Origin: an uncultured Eubacteriales bacterium
GTDB lineage: Bacteria; Bacillota; Clostridia; Christensenellales; UBA1242
DNA length: 64,000 nt
NCBI GenBank assembly: GCA_949001935.1
Contig: CARJLX010000002.1
Span: 1-64,000, forward strand
Direction: 5' to 3'
Shown: piece after piece, positions 42,183 through 50,351 of the stretch
Position numbering within the stretch: position 1 is the stretch's first letter
How the letters are laid out: every line of letters starts with the position of its first letter
Notes under the pieces: model-generated
What the model was told of the DNA's origin: nothing
The model's input: only the letters and a program-made list of their open reading frames with translations
Databases searched by the model: none
Position numbers and translations under genes: made by a program

Positions 42183-43273
42183 AAGATTTCAAAATTTCAG
42201 CAAGGCAGACAGGAATGTTGAGTGTTATGCTCATTTTGGCTAACACAATATTAGTTTACCCTTCGCTTTTGTATGAACAACTAGGTTCTGATGGCTTTTG
42301 GGTTTCAGTATTATTAATTATAATTGATTTAATGGTTTTGGGGGTATTTTTTATGCTTAAGGCAAGATACCCAACCCAAAAATTTACCGAAATTTTAAAT
42401 GAGCATTTAGGTAAAATTCTTTCAAAAATAATTATCTTTTTATTCATGACATTTTTCTTTATAAAATCTATCTTAACTTATACAGTTGTTTATATGTTTT
42501 TAAAGCAGGTGGTTTATCAAGAAGACTTTGAATTTCTCGCATTGATTGCTATTTTACCAATAATAAATCATGCTGTTTTTTGTGGAATGCGGACAATATC
42601 AAGAACAATTGAATTATTTTTCTATATTATCTGTGCGGGGCTTGTGCTTTGCCTTGCTATTTCGGCAACCAATGGTGGGGGAATTCCATTATTCTTTCAA
42701 TCAGATGCAGGGACTTTTTTTCAAACCACATTTAAACACTTATTTTCCTTTGGAGATTATCTTTTTCTTTTTCTAATTATGGATAAGATTGACATTAAGG
42801 AAAAGCAGGGACGAAAAATGCTTAATATTATTTTAATAGGTGTTTTATTTTTACTGGCTATTTTATTTAGATTTTATTCAATTTATCGTGTGACAGCTTT
42901 TATGCATAATAATGCTTTGATTGATATAAGTGCTGTACCTGCTCAATATACTGCTATAGGGAAATTAGATATTATACCTATGACGACAATTATGTTTTTA
43001 ACATATTTTCAATTAGAAATTTTTGTTTATGGTTTCAGCAGAAGTTTTTTAATGGTATTTCCAAAATTGAATAAAATTCATTCTTTGATTTTATATGATA
43101 TTCTCTTTTTAGTTTTATATCATGAAGTTATAGGGCAATATGACTTCTTCCTTTTTGCGACACAAAATTATCTACCATTTTTAATGGTGGTAATCAATCT
43201 ACTAGTTCCATTGATCACCACATTTATTTCCTTTAAGGTTAGAAAGAGGAGGAAATATGAAAAGGTCTTTTAA
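42179..43273 (+). CDS. gerB: spore germination permease, GerB subunit
   Basis: B subunit, an APC-superfamily permease-like protein that binds the germinant in the spore inner membrane. 364 residues with about ten hydrophobic helices. The N-terminus KISARQTGMLSVMLILANTILVYPSLLYEQLGSDGFWVSVLL (in parts) and the central THFKHLFSFGDYLFLF-like segment fit the family. The start overlaps the gerA stop by 4 bases and the end overlaps gerC by 17, so the three are translationally coupled. The germinant cannot be deduced. Confidence 0.92.
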   Translation: MKDFKISARQTGMLSVMLILANTILVYPSLLYEQLGSDGFWVSVLLIIIDLMVLGVFFMLKARYPTQKFTEILNEHLGKILSKIIIFLFMTFFFIKSILTYTVVYMFLKQVVYQEDFEFLALIAILPIINHAVFCGMRTISRTIELFFYIICAGLVLCLAISATNGGGIPLFFQSDAGTFFQTTFKHLFSFGDYLFLFLIMDKIDIKEKQGRKMLNIILIGVLFLLAILFRFYSIYRVTAFMHNNALIDISAVPAQYTAIGKLDIIPMTTIMFLTYFQLEIFVYGFSRSFLMVFPKLNKIHSLILYDILFLVLYHEVIGQYDFFLFATQNYLPFLMVVINLLVPLITTFISFKVRKRRKYEKVF

Positions 43274-44624
43274 AACATTATTAAAGTCTCCAATGATGAT
43301 AGTATTTATATTTATAGTTATATTTTTTACTCCAATTGCAATATTTTCTCCTGGTGAAAACAAAGATAGAGCAGTAGTCACAGCAGTTGGAATAGATAAG
43401 GCTGGAGACGGTGTAGAAGTTTCTCTATTAACCTTTATTCCAACAGCAAATCCAACATATAACGAAACAAATTCGGTAATAAGTGCAAGTGGTCAATGTA
43501 TTGCAGATGCATTACATCAAGCACAAATTGCTATGGGAAAGCGAATAGGTCTTTCTCATGCAAAAACAACAATAATAGGTTCTAGTTTACTTGAAGAAAA
43601 TATAACTCCAAGTATTGATTATTTAAGTAGAATTGCTTCGTTATCAGAAAATACAATTTTAATTAGCACTAATGGGAACGCTAAAGATTTTTTAAAAGCA
43701 AGTCAATGTTTAGGTGAGGATTTAGGTTTAAAACTTGAGCAACTAGTTGCATATAACGTTCAAAAAATTTATGTGACAGATACAACTTTGGAGAGTTTTT
43801 ATCAAGGTTATTATAGTCCTGTTAAATCTTCGTTGATTGGTTACTTAGAACTTCAAGATGAAAACAGCTCTGAAATAGCTTCAATGGAATCGGGACAATC
43901 GGGTTCATCTTCTTGTTCTGGTGGTGATTCAAATGGCGGTTCAGGTGAAGGTGAAAGTTCAAGCGGAAGCAATAGCGGAGAAGCTGGAGGGTCTAGTGGT
44001 GGCAACGGTGGTGGAAATTCTGGAGGAGAAGAAGGAGGCAGTGCTGGAGGAGAACAGGCTTCTGGTGGGCAAAGCCAAGGCAAGCAAAAAATTGTCAATA
44101 ATGGAGATGCACTTTTGCTAAAAGAAGGTCGTAAAGTTCAAGTTTTAAATGAAAAAGCTGTTCAAGGACTTAATATAACAAACTCTAAAGCAATAGGTCA
44201 ATTAATTGAAATTAAACATGTGACAAATGAGGATTTTGATGATGCAAAATTGACTTATGCTGTTAGAAAAAAACAGGTAAACACGGCTTTAAAAATGGAA
44301 AATGGGAATCCAATATATTCGATAAGTGTGACATTAGGAGTAGAACTTATTGAAATTGTTGGAAGCAAAAATGATATGAAATTAAACAGTTTGTTCACAA
44401 TTTTAACACCTGAAGTTAGCAGTAAAATTGAAGCCTATTGTAAAGAGGAATTTACAAGTGCATTAAAAATAATTCGTGAACATAAAGCTGATGTTTTAGG
44501 TTTGAGTTTGATGATGCAAACTGCAGGCGGAGAATTTAAAGAGTTTTATAATAATCTTGAAGATAAAGAAGATATTTTAAATCATGTCAACTTCCAATTG
44601 ACAGTTAGATGCAAAAGTGAATAA
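43257..44624 (+). CDS. gerC: spore germination protein, GerC subunit, without lipobox and with Gly/Ser insert
   Basis: C subunit, normally a lipoprotein on the outer face of the inner spore membrane. Family sequence is clear: AVVTAVGIDKAGDGVEVSLLTFIP near residue 40, MGKRIGLSHAKTTIIGSSL near 95, and the C-terminal ALKIIREHKADVLGLS. The usual lipobox Cys and CWDxxEI are absent; the N-terminus is a plain hydrophobic anchor ending in FSPGENKD. Between ~211 and 277 there is a low-complexity Gly/Ser/Glu segment with no counterpart in typical GerC. At 455 residues it is ~70 longer than usual. GAGGAAAT in gerB supplies the ribosome site. Confidence 0.9.
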   Translation: MKRSFKTLLKSPMMIVFIFIVIFFTPIAIFSPGENKDRAVVTAVGIDKAGDGVEVSLLTFIPTANPTYNETNSVISASGQCIADALHQAQIAMGKRIGLSHAKTTIIGSSLLEENITPSIDYLSRIASLSENTILISTNGNAKDFLKASQCLGEDLGLKLEQLVAYNVQKIYVTDTTLESFYQGYYSPVKSSLIGYLELQDENSSEIASMESGQSGSSSCSGGDSNGGSGEGESSSGSNSGEAGGSSGGNGGGNSGGEEGGSAGGEQASGGQSQGKQKIVNNGDALLLKEGRKVQVLNEKAVQGLNITNSKAIGQLIEIKHVTNEDFDDAKLTYAVRKKQVNTALKMENGNPIYSISVTLGVELIEIVGSKNDMKLNSLFTILTPEVSSKIEAYCKEEFTSALKIIREHKADVLGLSLMMQTAGGEFKEFYNNLEDKEDILNHVNFQLTVRCKSE

Positions 44625-44637
44625 GGAAAGATAAAAG

Positions 44638-44689
44638 CACAAGATTTTTTGTTGATTGTTGCACAAGGACTTCAAAATCTTGTGTTTTT
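44638..44689 (+). terminator. terminator of gerABC
   Basis: CACAAGATTTT and AAAATCTTGTG pair across a ~25-base loop, followed by TTTTTGTTTT. Confidence 0.75.
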
Positions 44690-44759
44690 GTTTTGAAAAA
44701 AAATTACCATAAAAAATATCACTTAAGTGAAAACGCAAAAAAATTTAAGTTTTCTATGA

Positions 44760-44970
44760 GATTTAGTTAACGGCCCTCTCGCGCAGGCCCTAGTAGTTTA
44801 CTAACAATACATTAAACAATTAGCGTCAATAAAAAATATTTGACTTTGAATGAAATTTGCTTGACGCGGGGGGGGGATTTGCTATACTTATGTTGAAAAT
44901 TAAAAATCTATATATTTTTACTCTAAAACTGCGTAAAATATTTGATTTACACTCTAAATTTGAGTATAAT
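44760..44970 (+). promoter_or_regulatory. tandem promoters of GLUG gene 2; P1 has a 9-G tract in its spacer
   Basis: P1: TTGACG (44861-44866), C, nine G (44868-44876), ATTTGC and TATACT (44883-44888), a 16-bp spacer. P2: TTGATT (44942-44947), 17 bp and TATAAT (44965-44970). GCGTCAA (44823-44829) is the exact inverse of TTGACGC (44861-44867), again 38 bp start to start. It is homologous to 28108-28334 along its length, including the CCCTAGTA box near 44787. Confidence 0.7.
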
Positions 44971-45019
44971 TAAAGAGTAAAAACGACCTGCTATGCACAA
45001 GATAAATAAAGGAGAAAAT

Positions 45020-47128
45020 ATGAAAATTTTCAATAATAAAATGTTTATGTATATAGTATGTGTTATTTCTGCTGTAGTATTGGGAATAGGGATAACTTTT
45101 GGTTGTTTAGATTTAACTCCAAGAACACAGGATCCAAAATTGCCAGCCAATAGTGCGACAGCACCTAATAATAGCGGGAATTGGACAGATAGTGGGAATT
45201 ATGATATAGACTGGAAGGGAGATGGTACAGAAAGCGATCCATATTTAATTGAAACTGAAAGACAATTGGCAGGGATAGCATATGAAGTAAATAATAATGG
45301 CAAAACTTATAGCAAAGTCTATTTTGAAATAGAGAATGATTTAGATTTATCAGATTATTATTGGTATCCTATTGGCTATGGTTATTCGGCAGGTAAAATC
45401 ACGCAATTTGATGGCAATATTAATGGTAAATCACATACTATAACCAATCTGTTTGTTAAGAGATATTATTATTATTATGGTTTATCTGCAAATGGAAGCC
45501 CCAATATCTCAAATTTAGGAATAGTAAATTTGATACCAACAGGTATGACCTCACAAAGTCATAAATTATATGCCTTTTGTTCAGGTGGAACAATTGAAAA
45601 TTGTTTTTTAGCAGGAAGTGATATTTCTGTTGCAGATGGATCAATATATGGTTTGGGAGGTTCAACAGTCGTTAATTCCTTTAATTTATGTAATTTTGAA
45701 ACAACACAAGGTCATTCGCCTGTTTATGGAATAACATCAGGAACAGCTATAAACTGTTTTAATGTTGGTACAGTGAGGGCTGCATATACTACAGACTATA
45801 ATATAACTTCGGGCACTATTAATAATTGTTATTATGGCAAGGAAAATAATTTGTATAATGCTTCTACTAATACATTAATTGACACTTATGACAAAACCGT
45901 AAAATTAAAATCATGGTTTGAAGATATTAACAATTGGAATAGTGAATATCCATGGGATTTTAATAATATTTGGACTATTGATAGCGCTGTTAATGATGGC
46001 TTTCCAAGTTTTAAATTTATATATAAATTTGCGGGAGAAGGCACAGAAGAAAGTCCTTATCAAATTTCTAATGCTGAAGATTTAAGAGCTTTATCAAAGT
46101 TGGTTAATGCTGGTGAATCTTTTACAGGAGTATATTTCAAACAAACTGCCGATTTGAATATGGGTGGAAAAGTTTGGATGCCAATAGGAGCAAGCAACGA
46201 GTCTAGTTTTTGCGGGAATTATGATGGAGGGAATTTTACAATTTCATCTATCAATACTGGCGGAATTTCAGATGGTGTTAAATTTAGTGGTCTATTTGGT
46301 TTAATTTCGGGTTCAAGCAATGAGATAAAAAATATTCATATTCGTGATTCAATTTATGCGAGCGTAGGAACCAGGGATCATGGAAGTATAGTTGGATTTT
46401 CCAGATCTTCAGATCTTAAAATAAAAAACTGTTCAAGTAATGCAATTTTTAATGTTGATAATAGAGTTGGCGGAATAATTAGTACTGTTAATTCTGGAAG
46501 TGCGAATATTTCAAATTGTTATTTTTCCGGATCAGCAATTGGGCAAATAAACAATGGTGGAGGTATAGTTGGCTTAAATAATGCTTCAATAACTATAACA
46601 AATTGTCAAAACTTAGGGAATATATACTCTACTAATAATACTAATTCATATATTGGCGGAATTATGGGACAAGGAATAGCCACAATAGAAAATTGTATTA
46701 GTAGGGGGACTTTGACTGGACGCAGTTCGCTAGGCTCAATTGCAGGATATTTTAATGGCATAATGAAAAATTGTGCTGGGTATGGTACTTTAATTGTTGG
46801 TGATAATTGTGAATATTTCGGAAGTATTGTAGGAGCTACTTCTGCAGCAAATATATCTAATTGCAGTTTTAACGGTGGAAGTAATAGAAATGATCTACCT
46901 CTTGTTTATTTAGATGCGGAAGGCACGACAATTACAATAACTAGTTGTTATGCATTAGTGAATGGAAAAGGTATTTATTCAACTGGTGATTTTTCAGGGT
47001 ATACAATAGTTGCAAATATGAATAATGATTTGCCTATGCAGAATGAATTGTTTGCTATTGCGATTGGCGGAAATACTAGCGAAGAAGTTATTGATTATTT
47101 GATTAGTAAAGGTTTTAGTTTAGCATAA
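45020..47128 (+). CDS. GLUG-repeat surface protein 2 (702 aa)
   Basis: AAAGGAG fixes ATG 45020 (an ATG nine codons earlier has no ribosome site). An N-terminal signal-anchor (~5-28) is followed by two copies of a module that opens with W-x-G-(D/E)-GTE-(S/E)-(D/S)-PYLI (near 65 and 345), the same opener as in GLUG protein 1. Repeats of GGI(I/V/M)G(Q/L/S) with conserved NC residues follow, as in beta-helical GLUG proteins. The last ~40 residues (NMNNDLPMQNELFAIAIGG) nearly match the pseudogene at 39.4 kb, showing recent common descent. No sortase signal or C-terminal helix. Confidence 0.85.
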   Translation: MKIFNNKMFMYIVCVISAVVLGIGITFGCLDLTPRTQDPKLPANSATAPNNSGNWTDSGNYDIDWKGDGTESDPYLIETERQLAGIAYEVNNNGKTYSKVYFEIENDLDLSDYYWYPIGYGYSAGKITQFDGNINGKSHTITNLFVKRYYYYYGLSANGSPNISNLGIVNLIPTGMTSQSHKLYAFCSGGTIENCFLAGSDISVADGSIYGLGGSTVVNSFNLCNFETTQGHSPVYGITSGTAINCFNVGTVRAAYTTDYNITSGTINNCYYGKENNLYNASTNTLIDTYDKTVKLKSWFEDINNWNSEYPWDFNNIWTIDSAVNDGFPSFKFIYKFAGEGTEESPYQISNAEDLRALSKLVNAGESFTGVYFKQTADLNMGGKVWMPIGASNESSFCGNYDGGNFTISSINTGGISDGVKFSGLFGLISGSSNEIKNIHIRDSIYASVGTRDHGSIVGFSRSSDLKIKNCSSNAIFNVDNRVGGIISTVNSGSANISNCYFSGSAIGQINNGGGIVGLNNASITITNCQNLGNIYSTNNTNSYIGGIMGQGIATIENCISRGTLTGRSSLGSIAGYFNGIMKNCAGYGTLIVGDNCEYFGSIVGATSAANISNCSFNGGSNRNDLPLVYLDAEGTTITITSCYALVNGKGIYSTGDFSGYTIVANMNNDLPMQNELFAIAIGGNTSEEVIDYLISKGFSLA

Positions 47129-47134
47129 TAAATT

Positions 47135-47158
47135 AAAAAGTGGCATCGCCACTTTTTT
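47135..47158 (+). terminator. intrinsic terminator
   Basis: AAAAAGTGGC-atc-GCCACTTTTTT after GLUG gene 2; similar to the terminator at 39235. Confidence 0.88.
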
Positions 47159-47223
47159 ATTGTCGATTTTTGGCTTATTTATATTTATTGGAACATAAAT
47201 TTATTAAAGTGACCTAAATATGG

Positions 47224-47252
47224 TTGCCAAGATTTTTTATTTATGATAAAAT
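47224..47252 (+). promoter_or_regulatory. sigma-A promoter of ftsH
   Basis: TTGCCA (47224-47229), 17 bp and TAAAAT (47247-47252). Confidence 0.75.
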
Positions 47253-47280
47253 ATCATGTATATTGCGAAAGGAGGGTTTA

Positions 47281-49545
47281 ATGAAAGAACAAAAACCTAA
47301 ATTTAAAATGTCTTATGTAATTACGCTTTTATTGGTTGTATTACTTATTTGTGTATTATTTATTCCTAGTGGTTATAAAGGACAAATGCTTGTTGATCGC
47401 GAGTATGATGTTCAAGAACTTATAAACGGAACTTACAAGCCTAGTGAAGATTATCAAGGTGAAGGACAACAAATGATTGCTTTCTATTATAAAGATGGAA
47501 CAGCATATATTCTTGTTAAAGATAGCAAATTTGTTGGTAAATTCCCAAAATATAGTGACTACTATTTCTATTATGAAAAGGGAAATGATGGAATCATCAA
47601 TAGTGTTCTTGATAAGATCAATGAATATAACAAGGATGCAACTGTTGCTATTCAAGTTTCGGGACCTCAGCCAGATGGAATAAATTGGTGGGACATAGTT
47701 TATCCAATTCTTTATATAGGGTTTGGATTATTCCTTGTTTGGATGATTTTCAAAATGATAGGTGGTGCAAACAAGGGGGCAATGTCTTTTGGTAAAAGTA
47801 ATGCTAGGGCTTATACATCAAACAAAGTTAAGTTTAGCGATGTTGCTGGTACCGAAGAAGAAAAAGAAGAACTTGCCGAAATTGTTGAATTCTTGAAAAA
47901 TCCTAAAAAATTCACTCAACTTGGTGCAAGAATTCCTAAAGGTGTGCTTTTAGTAGGCCCTCCAGGAACTGGTAAAACCCTTCTCGCAAGAGCTGTTGCA
48001 GGCGAGGCAAATGTTCCATTCATTTCAATTAGTGGTTCTGACTTTGTAGAAATGTTTGTTGGCGTTGGTGCATCAAGAGTTAGAGATTTGTTTGAACAAG
48101 CAAAGGCCAAAAAGCCTTGTATCATTTTCATTGACGAAATTGATGCTGTAGGTCGTCAAAGAGGAGCAGGGTTAGGTGGCGGAAACGATGAAAGAGAGCA
48201 AACACTCAACCAACTTCTTGTTGAAATGGATGGATTTGAAGCAAACGAAGGAATTATAGTTTTGGCTGCCACAAATAGAAGCGATGTACTTGATCCTGCT
48301 TTACTTCGTCCAGGTAGATTTGATAGACAGGTATTTGTTAATATTCCAGATGTAAAGGGAAGAGAGGGAATTTTAAAAATTCACGCAAGAAATAAACCTA
48401 TTGATGAAAATGTAGATTTCAAAACTCTTGCTAAAATTACAGTTGGGTTTACTGGTGCAGATATTGAAAATATGCTTAATGAAGCCGCTATATTGGCTGC
48501 AAGAGCAAACAGACCTAAAATTTTAATGACAGATATAACTGAAGGAATTAATAAAGTTATTATGGGGCCTCAAAAGAAGAGCCGTTTAGTGACAGAAAAA
48601 GATAAACGCTTAACAGCGTATCATGAGGCAGGGCATGCTATTCTTGCTATGAAACTTCCTCATTGTGATGCAGTTCAAGAAGTATCTATTATTCCTCGTG
48701 GTGGTGCAGCCGGTTATACTATGCAAAGACCTGAAAATGATGACCGAAATGACACATTCAATCATCTTATGGATGAGATAGCTATGTGTATGGGTGGTCG
48801 AATTGCTGAAGAGTTGATTATTAAAGATATAACAACTGGTGCTTCTGGGGATATCAATCATGCAACAAAACTTGCACATGATATGGTGTATCGTTATGGA
48901 ATGAGCAAGCGTCTTGGATTTATGAGTCTTGACACTTCAGAACAGGTGTTTATTGGAAGAGATTATCAAACTAAAAATTCTTTTTCTGATAAACTTGCTG
49001 CAGAGGCTGATGACGAAATTAGAGAAATTTTGGATTATAACTATAAGCGTGCTAAGAAAATTTTGGCAGATAATGTTTCACTTATGCATGAAATGGTTAA
49101 ACTCTTGCTTGAAAGAGAAACTATCTATAAGCAAGAAACAGACCTTTTGCTTGAAGGTAAAACTGCTGAAGAAGTGCTTTCCATTATGGAAAAGAAAGAT
49201 AAAGAGCAGAAAGCAAAGGAAGCTAAACAACGCGAAGCTATGCAAAAAGAAATGCGACTTGCTAGTTATCGTCAAAAAGTTGTGGATGGCGAAAAACTTC
49301 TTATTAGTGGCATCATAACTCAAGAAGAATATGAAGTTATAAAGAAAGAATATGAAGCTTTTGCAAAGGAAATGGATAAAGAAAAGACTAAACCTGAAGA
49401 AAAAAAGGTTGAAAAACTTGAAGAAAATAGTGCAACTCCAAAGCCAGCGGTTAAGAGAGTTGTAAAGCCTAAGACAGAAAAAGAGGCTGACAAAAAGCCT
49501 ATAAGCAAGAAAAAGTCGACTGACAAGAAAGATGACAAGGAGTAA
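47281..49545 (+). CDS. ftsH: ATP-dependent zinc metalloprotease FtsH
   Basis: Membrane AAA protease for quality control. AAAGGAGGG fixes ATG 47281 (754 aa). Two N-terminal membrane helices (~10-30 and ~135-155) flank an extracytoplasmic domain. The AAA module has Walker A GPPGTGKT at 226, Walker [15 protein letters not shown] and the second-region-of-homology Arg residues near [13 protein letters not shown]. The zinc site is H448EAGH452. The C-terminus extends into a ~60-residue Lys/Glu/Pro-rich tail. The next gene follows 3 bases later, so they are one operon. Confidence 0.97.
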   Translation: MKEQKPKFKMSYVITLLLVVLLICVLFIPSGYKGQMLVDREYDVQELINGTYKPSEDYQGEGQQMIAFYYKDGTAYILVKDSKFVGKFPKYSDYYFYYEKGNDGIINSVLDKINEYNKDATVAIQVSGPQPDGINWWDIVYPILYIGFGLFLVWMIFKMIGGANKGAMSFGKSNARAYTSNKVKFSDVAGTEEEKEELAEIVEFLKNPKKFTQLGARIPKGVLLVGPPGTGKTLLARAVAGEANVPFISISGSDFVEMFVGVGASRVRDLFEQAKAKKPCIIFIDEIDAVGRQRGAGLGGGNDEREQTLNQLLVEMDGFEANEGIIVLAATNRSDVLDPALLRPGRFDRQVFVNIPDVKGREGILKIHARNKPIDENVDFKTLAKITVGFTGADIENMLNEAAILAARANRPKILMTDITEGINKVIMGPQKKSRLVTEKDKRLTAYHEAGHAILAMKLPHCDAVQEVSIIPRGGAAGYTMQRPENDDRNDTFNHLMDEIAMCMGGRIAEELIIKDITTGASGDINHATKLAHDMVYRYGMSKRLGFMSLDTSEQVFIGRDYQTKNSFSDKLAAEADDEIREILDYNYKRAKKILADNVSLMHEMVKLLLERETIYKQETDLLLEGKTAEEVLSIMEKKDKEQKAKEAKQREAMQKEMRLASYRQKVVDGEKLLISGIITQEEYEVIKKEYEAFAKEMDKEKTKPEEKKVEKLEENSATPKPAVKRVVKPKTEKEADKKPISKKKSTDKKDDKE

Positions 49546-49548
49546 TAT

Positions 49549-50322
49549 ATGACTGAAAATTTACAAGAAGTTGAAAAGCAAGAGAATGCCCAAGTTGTTG
49601 AGGTTAAAGAGAGCCTTAATGATGAGGCAAAGAAAAATCAAATATTAGAAAAGTATATGGCAAGAAAGAGTTTTAAGAGCAGAATGAGTTATCTTATAAC
49701 TCTAGGAATTAGTCTTGTACTTGTTGTAGCTGTGCTTGTGTTAACTTGTGTTCAAGTTTCAGTTAAACCAAACTTTTTAAACAGAGGTGAGGTTGCATAT
49801 TATGAAGTTAATTTAAATAGCAATTCTGCGGTGTTTAATAATGAACATAATCAATTTAATAATATTACAAATTCGTTAAATAACGCTTTCTCTATGCCAT
49901 TATTAACATCTATTTTTACAGGTCAAGTTAGTGGATATTCTATTGCTGAAGGTGAAACTCAATCAACTTTTAATCTTACAAATCCAGAAAGTACAATTGG
50001 AAGTTCAAATTATATCAAAGTTGTGTTCGAATCAAGACAAAAAGTTAGATACAGTGATGGCAGTGTTTACAGTTCTGTAAAGAATGTTGACCTTAATCAA
50101 GTTGGAGAAGATGGCGAACAAATTGGCTTGACTTATGATTGTTTCTTTGTTGTATTGCCAGAAAACAATGAGTTCCAAGACATCACAATCTATATTCCAA
50201 CTTATGGCAATTATTTTAGAAATCCAAATTTCGATGAAACTGTTGCAACTCAAATGAAAATTAATGTTAAAGTGAACTTAAATGGATTAACTCAAAAGTT
50301 AACAGACATAATTGAAGGTTAA
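49549..50322 (+). CDS. membrane-anchored protein of unknown family cotranscribed with ftsH, 257 aa
   Basis: ACAAGGAG at the end of ftsH is its ribosome site, so it is translationally coupled. An acidic ~45-residue cytoplasmic N-terminus (QEVEKQENAQVVEV) precedes one membrane helix (~48-70). The ~185-residue ectodomain is beta-rich with several Asn/Tyr repeats (for example EVAYYEVNLNSNSAVF and LTYDCFFVVLPENNEF). No catalytic motif. It could be an FtsH partner like HflK/C or YccA in other bacteria, but there is no sequence similarity I can see; the link is position only. Confidence 0.7.
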   Translation: MTENLQEVEKQENAQVVEVKESLNDEAKKNQILEKYMARKSFKSRMSYLITLGISLVLVVAVLVLTCVQVSVKPNFLNRGEVAYYEVNLNSNSAVFNNEHNQFNNITNSLNNAFSMPLLTSIFTGQVSGYSIAEGETQSTFNLTNPESTIGSSNYIKVVFESRQKVRYSDGSVYSSVKNVDLNQVGEDGEQIGLTYDCFFVVLPENNEFQDITIYIPTYGNYFRNPNFDETVATQMKINVKVNLNGLTQKLTDIIEG

Positions 50323-50351
50323 AAAAAGAAGTGAAATTCACTTCTTTTTTT
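50321..50351. terminator. bidirectional intrinsic terminator
   Basis: AAAAAAAGAAGTGAA-att-CACTTCTTTTTTT between convergent genes. Confidence 0.9.

Noticed and set aside
43853..44098. A Pro-rich open frame on the minus strand opposite gerC
   Set aside because: It is the antisense of the Gly/Ser-rich codons of gerC and has no ribosome site.
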